A stretch of 32,321 bases of DNA from an uncultured Clostridia bacterium. Lineage in GTDB: Bacteria > Bacillota > Clostridia > TANB77 > CAG-508. The notes under the pieces are model-generated. The model made no database searches, was not told the DNA's origin, and saw nothing but the letters and a program-made list of their open reading frames with translations. How positions within the stretch are numbered: the first letter of the stretch is position 1; every line of letters starts with the position of its first letter. The translations under genes were made by a program, and so were the position numbers. The stretch covers positions 1-32,321 of the forward strand of contig CALWZX010000003.1 of the NCBI GenBank assembly GCA_944386125.1, written 5' to 3'. Below, in pieces: positions 15,140-22,199 of the stretch.

Positions 15140-15847
15140 CTAGGTTATTGGTATAACTACTGAACGAAATCCATCATAGAAAGTACTATCTCCAACATTT
15201 CTATTGAAAGAAAATCTACCAGTATGTTCAGACCCCAAAAAATATCCTCCCCACAATACGAATGGTCCATATAGTCCTGCAAAATATGAATAGTCATTCT
15301 CCCATGAACTAGTTCCAGTTCCAGCAATAGATACTTCTCTTATTGCATCTCCATAAATATTTGTGTTTTTCATATAATTTGCATCACTTGCTATATCCAG
15401 ATTTTCTTTATTATCCGTTTTAGAGCTACTATCTGCACTACTATCATACGGATATACCATTGTATACTTTGTACTCGTTGTTTTTAATACTTCTCCATTA
15501 TATGCTACTGACTCTCCATATTTTAATAGATTTTTATGATTATTAGCTACATAACTTGCTGTTCTTTCCCACACTCCTCCAGATAAATCATATATTCCTG
15601 TCATATTTCTTGTACTTGAAGCGCAAACACCTCCTTGTTGATTCCATCCATACATATTTCCAGTTGCTGTTGGTGTATTCCCTTGTAAAGCCTTTATTTC
15701 TTCTATTTTTACGATTGTTTCTTCTCCATCAGTTGTCCCCCCAGTCATTCCAGTTATTCCATATACGCTATCTACTCCATTTTTTCCTGTACTTACAGTC
15801 CTTGGTTGTCCTCCACTATTTAGGTTTGCATTATTTACTGCTATTTC
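15140..15847 (-). pseudogene. C-terminal FGE-sulfatase-fold part of the interrupted pilin-like protein
   Basis: This 235-codon stretch continues in the same frame directly after the TAA at 15848-15850. It begins EIAVNNANLNSGG, and the first in-frame ATG (15748) lacks a ribosome site, so it is unlikely to be translated alone. It holds the core of a formylglycine-generating-enzyme/C-type-lectin-like fold: TGIYDLSGGVWERTASYV, then LWGGYF, GRFSFNRN and GFRSVVIP at the end. Such domains in Clostridia are fused to prepilin leaders and are thought to be displayed at the surface; catalytic sulfatase activation is not expected. The terminal part resembles the variable region of diversity-generating retroelement targets, but no reverse transcriptase is in the window. 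Confidence 0.7.
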
Positions 15848-15850
15848 TTA
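15848..15850 (-). other. In-frame TAA splitting the pilin-like gene
   Basis: The codon between ...KYGTNG and EIAVNN... is TAA. Both sides stay in one frame (594 codons from 16921 to 15140). A single base change from AAA, CAA or GAA would give it. There is no frameshift. Confidence 0.8.
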
Positions 15851-16921
15851 ACCATTAGTTCCATACTTACTATAACTCAAATAACTGACCATCCCCCATT
15901 CACTACTTTTCATCAAATGCGTATCTGATGTGTTAGTAGTAAAACCATATATATTTCCACTTTCATTCATTGATTTACATATATTATAGGTATCGTTTAT
16001 ATTCATATAGTTCATTGTATAAGTTAGTGGTTCAAATACCGGATAACTTATCTTTGTATCTGTTTCTCCATAAATTCCGTCTAACCAATTTCTTGCTTGC
16101 TGCTCAGATTCTCCTTCTTCAGTACCTATTTCTATACCTCTTACCCATGAAGTATCTTGCGTATAACTTACTGAACTTTTTTTGCTTGGTGTAGTATTAT
16201 TTCCTTCTGGGAATCCTGCTTCAAATTTTGCTACATAGATTCCTGTAAGTTCTGCATCCCAACCTCCATTTGCAAAACCTATGCTTGTTTCATTGGTAAA
16301 TGCTGGATGTACATAATAGTCACTTGTTGTATCTACTGTTTCATCTGCTAATGTCTGTCTCTTTGCCGTTTTTAATTCTCCATTTTCATAGTAATTATCT
16401 GACGTTCCTTCTAAGAATTTTACTTCTATTACTCCACCTTCTGATTTATTTTCTGGATTAGTGTAAGTAATTTTATATGCATACCTTGGTATCCATACCC
16501 ACATACTTCCATCTTCACTCTTTGTATTTGCCCACCTTTTTTGCGAATAATCATACCAGGTATCATCATTCCAATCCGTTTCCTCAACACTTCCCATTTC
16601 TGTATCGGTTGGCTCTATAAATTTAATTGGTGTCATTCCATCAATTTGTTCTGGTGCGTTTGGTATATCTTGTCTTAGTTCTGGATTTTGTGTATTATTT
16701 CCTTGTACGATTTTATCCATTTCGTCTGTGATACTATTAAATGCCATTTGTGTATTGACTTCTGCATCATGCATAGAGTTGGCACCTTCCTGTGCTTTTC
16801 TAAATATGCCTTGATCTCCTATCACCATATTAATACTTACCGCTGCCAAAATAATTAATATCACTAGGGTTACCACAAGAGCTATTAAAGTTACGGCTTG
16901 TTCTTTTTTTACTCTTTTCAT
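15848..16921 (-). CDS. Prepilin-leader surface protein, N-terminal part (ends at premature TAA)
   Basis: The 357-aa open part starts with a type IV prepilin-like leader. A short basic stretch (KRVKKEQA) is followed by VTLIALVVTLVILIILAAVSI, close to the class III pattern but with Ala in place of Gly before the cleavage site and no Glu at position 5. INMVIGDQGIFRKAQEGAN then matches the helix of many clostridial proteins of this kind. From about residue 100 a long beta-rich region begins (MWVWIPRYAYKI, GIYVAKFEAGF, MKSSEWGMVSYLSYSKYG), the first half of an FGE-sulfatase-like fold. A truncated protein would lack the second half of that fold. AAGGAG is 12 nt from the ATG, a long spacing. Upstream is copy B of the duplicated element. 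Confidence 0.75.
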   Translation of the reverse strand: MKRVKKEQAVTLIALVVTLVILIILAAVSINMVIGDQGIFRKAQEGANSMHDAEVNTQMAFNSITDEMDKIVQGNNTQNPELRQDIPNAPEQIDGMTPIKFIEPTDTEMGSVEETDWNDDTWYDYSQKRWANTKSEDGSMWVWIPRYAYKITYTNPENKSEGGVIEVKFLEGTSDNYYENGELKTAKRQTLADETVDTTSDYYVHPAFTNETSIGFANGGWDAELTGIYVAKFEAGFPEGNNTTPSKKSSVSYTQDTSWVRGIEIGTEEGESEQQARNWLDGIYGETDTKISYPVFEPLTYTMNYMNINDTYNICKSMNESGNIYGFTTNTSDTHLMKSSEWGMVSYLSYSKYGTNG

Positions 16922-16980
16922 ACCTACATTTTTCTCCTTCTTTTCCTTTAGTTTTCTCTTTTTTTATCTATTTATACTGT

Positions 16981-17050
16981 TTATATTATATATTATTTTT
17001 TCGGTTAATTCTATTACTTTTTGGTTACAGTTTTATTACAGTTATGTTTC
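16981..17050. repeat. Copy B of the duplicated element, upstream of the pilin-like gene
   Basis: It matches 71-140 block by block. Read on the minus strand, it shows TAACC-A/G-AAAA twice with a 20-bp period, followed 12 bp later by TATAAT (16985-16990), about 60 bp before the pilin-like start. There is no good -35, so an activator bound to the direct repeats is plausible. The LytTR class of response regulators uses paired direct repeats of similar spacing (usually 21-22 bp), but the match is loose. The LCP gene promoter lies on the other side and could also be affected. Confidence 0.5.
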
Positions 17051-17089
17051 ATTTTTTTATTCCTTTATCTCTCTTTTTTTGTAAATTAC

Positions 17090-17117
17090 TTGCAATTTTT
17101 CGATTTTATTATATAAT
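17090..17117 (+). promoter_or_regulatory. Promoter of the LCP-family gene
   Basis: TTGCAA at 17090-17095, a 16-bp spacer, and TATAAT at 17112-17117 lie about 28 bp before the LCP start codon. Confidence 0.65.
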
Positions 17118-17144
17118 ATAGTTAAATTTTTTAAGAGGTGTAAT

Positions 17145-18149
17145 ATGGAAGAAGAAAATAAAAAAGTAAAAAAAGGATTAAAAACATGGGTAAAAGTTGT
17201 TATCGCTGTAGTAATTATTTTAGTTTTACTTATAGTAGGTTTATGTGTTGCTGGCTGGTGGTATGTTAATAGTAAATTAGATAAAATGGACTATGTTGAA
17301 CTACCTGCAAATGAAATTGCTGTAAATACCGAAGTTGTAGAAAGCTCTAATGTAAGTGAATATCGAAATATCGCATTACTTGGAATTGATGCTCGTTCTG
17401 ATACTTTCTCTGGTTCTAGAAGTGATTGTATTATTATTGTTAGCATTAATAACAATACTAAAGATGTTAAATTGCTTTCTGTATATCGTGACACATATAT
17501 GAATATTGATGGTTATGGATTAGATAAAGTAACACATGCTTATGCATATGGAGGTCCACGTCTTGCACTAAGTACCCTAAATCAAAATTTAGATTTAAAT
17601 ATTACAGAATTTGTAACAGTTAACTTTGATACTGTAAGAACTGTTGTAGATGCAATTGGTGGCGTTCCTATTACAGTTACAACTGAAGAGGCTTCTAAAA
17701 TTTCAGGCATTTCTTCTGCTGGTACTTATAACTTAAATGGTGATCAAGCTTTAGCTTATTCACGTATTAGAAAAATTGATACAGATTATAAAAGAACAGA
17801 ACGTATGAGAACCGTATTAGATGCAATTTTCTCAAAAGTTAAAACTTTAAGTATAACTGAATTAAATAATTTAGTTGATACAGTATTACCTCATGTTTCT
17901 ACTAATATTACTAAGAATGAAATTATTAGTTTATTACCATCTATTATTTCTTATAATATTACAGATAGTGAAGGTTGGCCTTATACTGTTCAAGGTATTA
18001 CTTTAGATAGATGGTATGGTGTTCCTGTTACTCTAGAAGAAAATGTAAAACAATTACATGCTAATTTATTTGGAGAAACAGATTATGAGCCTTCTTCTAC
18101 AGTAAAAGAAATTAGTAATTCTATTATTCAAAAAACTGGATATCGTTAA
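17145..18149 (+). CDS. LytR-CpsA-Psr (LCP) family protein
   Basis: The 334-aa membrane protein has a basic N-terminus, one transmembrane helix (about residues 16-40) and an extracellular LCP domain. LCP enzymes transfer undecaprenyl-linked glycopolymers (teichoic acids, capsule, other wall polysaccharides) to peptidoglycan. Visible family motifs are ALLGIDARSD, LLSVYRDTYMNIDGYG with KVTHAYAYGG, the INFDTVRTVVDAIGGV segment (here VNFDTV), and the Arg-rich KRTERMRTVLDAI, which in the family binds the lipid pyrophosphate. The C-terminus is a short polar tail. AGAGGTG precedes the ATG. It has its own promoter, and a second promoter starts 4 bp after its stop for the next small gene. Confidence 0.93.
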   Translation: MEEENKKVKKGLKTWVKVVIAVVIILVLLIVGLCVAGWWYVNSKLDKMDYVELPANEIAVNTEVVESSNVSEYRNIALLGIDARSDTFSGSRSDCIIIVSINNNTKDVKLLSVYRDTYMNIDGYGLDKVTHAYAYGGPRLALSTLNQNLDLNITEFVTVNFDTVRTVVDAIGGVPITVTTEEASKISGISSAGTYNLNGDQALAYSRIRKIDTDYKRTERMRTVLDAIFSKVKTLSITELNNLVDTVLPHVSTNITKNEIISLLPSIISYNITDSEGWPYTVQGITLDRWYGVPVTLEENVKQLHANLFGETDYEPSSTVKEISNSIIQKTGYR

Positions 18150-18152
18150 ATC

Positions 18153-18181
18153 TTGCACTCTTTATAAGAATATGATACAAT
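18153..18181 (+). promoter_or_regulatory. Promoter of the 47-aa gene
   Basis: TTGCAC at 18153-18158, exactly 17 bp, then TACAAT at 18176-18181 preceded by TGA. It begins 4 bp after the LCP stop codon. Confidence 0.65.
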
Positions 18182-18215
18182 CAATTTAAGTTCTTGGTAG
18201 AAAGGATGATGTGTA

Positions 18216-18359
18216 GTGGATAATAAAGATATTGAAGTTGTTTCTGGAGATGGTAATTTAAATATTTCTCCAGTTTATGATAATATAGATATTGAAAGAC
18301 CTAAAGAGGAAAAAGAAAAGAAGAACATTATAATTCCAGAAGAAAAAAAGAAGAGATAA
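18216..18359 (+). CDS. Small acidic/basic hypothetical protein (47 aa)
   Basis: A GTG at 18216 lies 9 nt after AAAGGA and opens a 47-aa frame. It begins (M)DNKDIEVVSGDGNLNISP, continues VYDNIDIERPK, and ends in a Lys-rich tail (EEKKKR). The upstream ATG in the ribosome-site region runs into a stop. There is no signal or membrane segment and I do not recognise a family. A clear promoter, ribosome site and terminator all fit a real gene. It follows the LCP gene and may be partly cotranscribed with it. Confidence 0.65.
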   Translation: MDNKDIEVVSGDGNLNISPVYDNIDIERPKEEKEKKNIIIPEEKKKR

Positions 18360-18375
18360 AATCTCTTCTTTTTTT
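18343..18375. terminator. Bidirectional terminator
   Basis: AAAAAAAGAAGAGAT (18343-18357) pairs perfectly over 15 bp with 18361-18375 around a 3-nt loop. It overlaps the 3' end of the 47-aa gene and also faces the SSB-like gene from the right. Confidence 0.85.
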
Positions 18376-18382
18376 CTTCTTT

Positions 18383-19081
18383 TTATATTGCTTCTTTATT
18401 CTCTTCTACATTTTCCTCATGATTTGTATTTGGCTCTTCATTAAGTACTTCTAGGCTAGCTACAGATACTTCATATGCAATTCTTATTTCAGATGTTCCA
18501 TCCTCGAATTTCTTTTCATATTGCCTAGATTGTACTCTTCCTACTACTCTTACTTCTGTACCTACTGCCATATTTTCGCAAAATCTAGCTGTTCTACCCC
18601 AAGCAATACATGGAATATAATCTGATTTGTTATATGCTCTATTTACTGCTAATAGTACATCTGCAATTTCTCTACCAAATGGAGTTTTTCTATACACTGG
18701 TTTTTTGCAAATAAAACCGTCTAATATTACTTCATTAGATGCACATTCTTTACTTGGTATGAAATCTTCTTCTTGATTTTCTGCAAATTTAATTTCTTTA
18801 GCAAATACAGTAAGAATTAATTTGTTTCTTTCATTTTGATAACTATTGTAAGATCTAAATTGTCCTTCAATAATTACGTTTTTTCCAATAGATAAATCTT
18901 GCTCTACTAATAGCCTTTCAGATATAGTAATTGGAATAATATCTGAATTTCCACTTAAACGTGGTACACTTAAATTAAATATATAGAATTTTTCTCCATA
19001 TATTTCATGGCTAAAGGTTTTTTCGCTTGTTACCTTGCCAATTAAAGTTAATTGATTGTTCTCTAAATAGTTTGTACTCAA
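18383..19081 (-). CDS. Tandem OB-fold single-stranded DNA-binding-like protein
   Basis: The 232-aa protein has two SSB-like OB folds in one chain. The first (about residues 8-100) shows NQLTLIGKVTSEKTF, FNLSVPRLSG and GKNVIIEGQFRSYNSY. The second (about 113-215) shows NEVILDGFICKKPVYRKTPFG, VLLAVNRAYNKSDYIPCIAWG, GTEVRVVGRVQSRQYEKKF and YEVSVASLEVL. The second is closer to normal SSB; the first is degenerate. There is no acidic DDLPF tip, so it should not recruit SSB partner proteins in the usual way. The start is TTG at 19081, 8 nt after GGGGAGG. A separate canonical ssb sits in the rpsF-rpsR operon. The role of this paralogue is unknown. Confidence 0.82.
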   Translation of the reverse strand: MSTNYLENNQLTLIGKVTSEKTFSHEIYGEKFYIFNLSVPRLSGNSDIIPITISERLLVEQDLSIGKNVIIEGQFRSYNSYQNERNKLILTVFAKEIKFAENQEEDFIPSKECASNEVILDGFICKKPVYRKTPFGREIADVLLAVNRAYNKSDYIPCIAWGRTARFCENMAVGTEVRVVGRVQSRQYEKKFEDGTSEIRIAYEVSVASLEVLNEEPNTNHEENVEENKEAI

Positions 19082-19270
19082 TTTTATTTCCTCCCCTTAC
19101 TTTTGTTTCTCTATAGTATAATTAGTCATATGGTTCATTTTTAGAAATTTTTCCTTACAATCCTTATTATACTACGTTTTTTTAGTTTTGTCTACATAAA
19201 AAGTTGATTTTTTTAACATTTTATTAAAAAAAAGGCTATTTTTCCTATATTTTCTAATATTTTTATAAAA

Positions 19271-19750
19271 TTATGTCTTTTTTTTATGATACATAATTTT
19301 AATCGCATAACAAGCCATAATCATATAAACATCTTTTTTTGTTTCTATTTTTATTTCCTGTGTTTCTATAATTTGCCCCCTTTTATTTTCCACATCTCTT
19401 TGCAGACAAATCACCATATTCTCTTTTGTAACACTAGATGCTGTAATAGTAGCTTTAGGATTAAATCCATACGTAATAATTAATGCATCTATGCCATCTA
19501 ATAATTTTAAAATATTCGGTAAATCTGAATTTATGACTAAATATTGTACATTTTTTAAGATTTCTTTTAAAGTTATTTCATTTGCAAAATTTCTCGTAAT
19601 AATAATTGTTTCAAATAATATATTTTTAATATTTTGAATTGTTTTTTCGTGTAAAAACAGTACAGTTGCTCTTTCTTCAATATTTCTCTCTATATATTTT
19701 TTGATAAAAACTTCTTCATCTTTTTCTGCAATTACGCCTATAATAGCCAT
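19271..19750 (-). CDS. Conserved-looking protein of unknown function (159 aa)
   Basis: I do not recognise this family. The N-terminus AIIGVIAEKDEE and alternating beta/alpha pattern (ATVLFLHEKTI, ETIIITRNF, YLVINSDLP, ALIITYGFNPKATITASSV) suggest a Rossmann-like fold. The segment from GIDALIITYGFNPKATITASS looks like a conserved loop. There is no signal peptide or transmembrane helix. It lies 51 bp downstream of the pdaB-like gene in the same direction, and a shared transcript (possibly sporulation-linked) is plausible. The stop at 19271 is preceded by a basic tail (MYHKKKT). Confidence 0.7.
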   Translation of the reverse strand: MAIIGVIAEKDEEVFIKKYIERNIEERATVLFLHEKTIQNIKNILFETIIITRNFANEITLKEILKNVQYLVINSDLPNILKLLDGIDALIITYGFNPKATITASSVTKENMVICLQRDVENKRGQIIETQEIKIETKKDVYMIMACYAIKIMYHKKKT

Positions 19751-19801
19751 GCATTTCTCCTTACTTTAAGTTTATTGCTAGTATATCCATTTTTTTCTTG
19801 C

Positions 19802-20575
19802 TTATTCACTATTTTTCATTTGCGTACCATTTACATTAATTTTATAATTTTCTTTATATATTAAATCTGAAACAGTTACTATTTTAAAACCTTTTTGCTT
19901 AATTTTACTTAAAATACTATCTAAACTATCTGCTGTATGTTTCGTGCCATTATGCATTAATATAATACTGCCTTTTTCTAATTTATTCTCTATTCTGCTC
20001 CACATTTCTTCTCCGGTTAAACCTGAATAATCTAAAGTATCAATATTCCATTGAATCGTATAGTGATTTTGTGCTTCTGCTGCTTGTATAACTGTATCAT
20101 TATATTCTCCATAAGGACCTCTATATAATGTTGTTGCTTTCCCTGTTATTTTCTTTATTTTTTTAGCTGTTTCTTCTATTTCTGCTATATTTTTCTCCAA
20201 ATTTAATTGATTCACATGAGGGTGTGTATTAGAATGGTTACCAATTTCATGACCTTTGTCTGCTATCTTTTTCACAGCATCTGCATATTTATCTACCCAA
20301 TCTCCTACCATAAAAAAAGTAATATGTACATTATGTTTCTCTAGGGTTTGTAATATACTATCTATATCGTCCGCATTCCAGGCACAATTCATAGTAAGGG
20401 CAACTTTATTTTCATCAGTTTGCACATTATATATAGGAAGTTTTTTTATTGATGCTGCCGTTTCAACAACTTCTTGTGATTTACTAATAGAAAATGCCAT
20501 CACCATAAGAATAATTACTGTACATACAGATACCATATAGGAAATGATTTTATCTTTTCTTACTATAAAAAACAT
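19802..20575 (-). CDS. pdaB: Polysaccharide deacetylase family protein, PdaB-like
   Basis: The 257-aa protein has an N-terminal membrane/signal helix (about residues 11-30) and a NodB carbohydrate esterase 4 domain, the same layout and length as sporulation protein PdaB, which acts on spore cortex or coat-proximal polysaccharide. Motif 2 is HSNTH (114-118), motif 3 RGPYGEY (152-158), motif 4 W-N-I-DTLDY and motif 5 ILMHNGT. Motif 1 is unusual: TMNCAWNADD (61-70), with Asn63 where the catalytic Asp of TFDD or TFD-x-x-W normally sits. Hydrolytic activity may therefore be lost or altered. AAGGAGG precedes the ATG. It lies downstream of murI. Confidence 0.82.
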   Translation of the reverse strand: MFFIVRKDKIISYMVSVCTVIILMVMAFSISKSQEVVETAASIKKLPIYNVQTDENKVALTMNCAWNADDIDSILQTLEKHNVHITFFMVGDWVDKYADAVKKIADKGHEIGNHSNTHPHVNQLNLEKNIAEIEETAKKIKKITGKATTLYRGPYGEYNDTVIQAAEAQNHYTIQWNIDTLDYSGLTGEEMWSRIENKLEKGSIILMHNGTKHTADSLDSILSKIKQKGFKIVTVSDLIYKENYKINVNGTQMKNSE

Positions 20576-20625
20576 ATTCTCCTCCTTGTATGGTTCATTT
20601 TATGCACAATAGACAAAAAAATACC

Positions 20626-20654
20626 AAGAAAAAAAGTACTTTTTCAAGTACTTT
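20626..20654 (-). terminator. Terminator of murI
   Basis: AAAGTACTT (20633-20641) and AAGTACTTT (20646-20654) pair with a 4-nt loop. A-rich sequence on the left gives a T run on the minus strand. The murI stop codon overlaps the arm. Confidence 0.85.
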
Positions 20655-21450
20655 ATATATTAGCTAATAAAATCTTTTCTATTTTATTCTGGTCCTGTAG
20701 TAATTTTTGTGCTACTTGTATAAAATTGGTTTCTACATCAGTTAAATAAAATTGATAATTTGCTTCTTTTTTATTGCTTAATAAATTTCGTTTTTTCAAT
20801 TCTTCTTGAATCTTTATCGCTAAAGTAGTTCCTGTATTAATAATTTCTATATTTTCGCCTAGTTCTTTTTTGATTAATTCTTCAAATAATGGATAATGCG
20901 TACACCCCAATATTAATGCATCTAGAGGTAAAGGTTTTAAATCTTTTAAATATTCATGAATAGCTTCTTTTGCTACTATATTAGCAGTCCATCCTTCTTC
21001 TGCCATTGGGGCTAAAAGAGCACATGCTTTACTTGTTATCTGCAAATTAGGTATTTGTTCCTTTAAAGCTCTTTCCCATCCTCTACTCCTAATTGTTCCT
21101 GTTGTAGCAATAATACCTATATTTCTTTTATTACTATTTTTTATATATTCAACAGTCGGTTCTATAATTCCCATAATAGGAATTTTATATATTTTTTGCA
21201 TTTCTTCTAATGCTTGACTTGTTGCTGTTCCACAAGCAATAATAATTGCCTTTACTCCTTTTTGAATTAGAAAATCTATTCCATTTTTAGTTAGTTGTAT
21301 AATACTTTCTTTTGATTTACTCCCATAGGGAAATCTCTTGCTATCTCCTAAATATATTATATCTTCATTTGGATTTTTTTTCATTACTTCTTTTAATACT
21401 GTTAGTCCTCCTACTCCTGAATCAAACATTCCTATTGGTCTATTATCCAT
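20653..21450 (-). CDS. murI: Glutamate racemase
   Basis: MurI interconverts L- and D-glutamate, supplying D-Glu for peptidoglycan. The 265-aa chain has the N-terminal MFDSGVGGLTVLKE motif with Asp10, the first catalytic Cys in IACGTATS (Cys73) and the second in LGCTHYPLF (Cys183, with His185). In the first motif the more common ACNTA has Gly for Asn, as in many Clostridia. The frame is open to 21474, but AAGGAGG lies inside that extension and 7 nt before the ATG at 21450, which is the true start. It is divergent from the coat-like gene and upstream of pdaB. Confidence 0.95.
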   Translation of the reverse strand: MDNRPIGMFDSGVGGLTVLKEVMKKNPNEDIIYLGDSKRFPYGSKSKESIIQLTKNGIDFLIQKGVKAIIIACGTATSQALEEMQKIYKIPIMGIIEPTVEYIKNSNKRNIGIIATTGTIRSRGWERALKEQIPNLQITSKACALLAPMAEEGWTANIVAKEAIHEYLKDLKPLPLDALILGCTHYPLFEELIKKELGENIEIINTGTTLAIKIQEELKKRNLLSNKKEANYQFYLTDVETNFIQVAQKLLQDQNKIEKILLANI

Positions 21451-21490
21451 TTTTATTCCTCCTTTTTTCGACATTATTTTTTATCTTTCT

Positions 21491-21521
21491 CACACTTTTT
21501 GTACATTTTAGTCATATTATA
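21491..21521 (+). promoter_or_regulatory. Possible mother-cell (sigma-K/sigma-E type) promoter
   Basis: CACAC at 21491-21495 and CATATTATA at 21513-21521 are 17 bp apart. This fits the sigma-K pattern of AC at -35 and CATANNNTA at -10. It lies 45 bp before the coat-like gene. In an AT-rich genome such matches arise by chance, so the call is tentative. Confidence 0.35.
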
Positions 21522-21566
21522 TATTGAGCAAAAGCTTATAATATTTTATGAAAGAGGTAATAAAAA

Positions 21567-22154
21567 ATGGAATATGACAAAAATGTATGCCCTGTATTGG
21601 AAGTAGACGGTGTTATTGACGCTGGTAAGCAATTTGACCTTGATATCACTCTTCCTGAAGATAACAGAAACGTTATTTACGGAATTGTTAAAGATTGTTA
21701 TTGTGAGCCAGTTTGCAATGCAGTTGTAAAATTAATCGAAATAGTTTGTGATTGCGGTAAAGAAGAAAGACGTCCTGTTTCTCATACTTTCACAGATGAA
21801 GATGGAGAATTTGTTTTTGGACCACTATGTGCTAACAAATTATATGCAATTCAAATTTGGGTAGACCAAGTTAAACATTGCAAAATTTGTGCAACTTCTA
21901 AACAGCACGATAATGATTGCTTAAAAGGTATAAAATCAGATTGCAAACATGACAATCATTGTAAAACAGATTATCCTTGCAAACCAGAACATCCTTGCAA
22001 ACCAGAACATCCTTGCAAACCAGAACATCCTTGCAAACCAGAACATCCTTGCAAATCAGATTGTCCTTGTAAACCAGAACGTCCTTGCAAACCAGATTGT
22101 CCTTGCAAACCAGAACATGACAAAACTTGTGATAAATATGATATAACTGAATAA
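21567..22154 (+). CDS. Spore-coat-like protein with carboxypeptidase-regulatory-like domain and Cys-Lys-Pro repeats
   Basis: The 195-aa protein has an N-terminal beta-sandwich of the carboxypeptidase regulatory-like kind (RNVIYGIVKDCYCEPVCNAVVKL...HTFTDEDGEFVFGPL, residues 30-90). A Cys/His/Lys-rich linker follows, then eight hexapeptide units PCKPEH or variants (PCKSDC, PCKPER, PCKPDC) at residues 137-184. There is no signal peptide. Regular Cys residues suggest disulfide cross-linking or metal binding in a spore outer layer. The repeats resemble those of coat and exosporium proteins of Clostridia, but function is inferred. GAAAGAGG precedes the ATG, and a mother-cell-type promoter is possible upstream. 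Confidence 0.75.
   Translation: MEYDKNVCPVLEVDGVIDAGKQFDLDITLPEDNRNVIYGIVKDCYCEPVCNAVVKLIEIVCDCGKEERRPVSHTFTDEDGEFVFGPLCANKLYAIQIWVDQVKHCKICATSKQHDNDCLKGIKSDCKHDNHCKTDYPCKPEHPCKPEHPCKPEHPCKPEHPCKSDCPCKPERPCKPDCPCKPEHDKTCDKYDITE
21975..22118 (+). repeat. Eight 18-bp in-frame repeats
   Basis: Units of CCTTGCAAACCAGAACAT run four times exactly, then four variants. All are in the frame of the coat-like protein. The exact copies could gain or lose units by slippage or recombination. Confidence 0.95.
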
Positions 22155-22163
22155 CACTAAACT

Positions 22164-22199
22164 ATATTGAAAGAATTCTTTTTTGAATTCTTTCAATAT
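22164..22199. terminator. Bidirectional terminator
   Basis: ATATTGAAAGAATTC (22164-22178) pairs perfectly over 15 bp with 22185-22199 across a T6 loop. It serves the coat-like gene, and the HAD gene stop lies in its right arm. Confidence 0.85.

Noticed and set aside
21975-22118. CRISPR-like array
   Set aside because: The units are contiguous with no spacers and encode in-frame hexapeptides.
21949-22146. Second plus-strand frame over the repeats (NILANQ repeats)
   Set aside because: An out-of-frame reading of the 18-bp repeats; a multiple-of-three repeat keeps every frame open.
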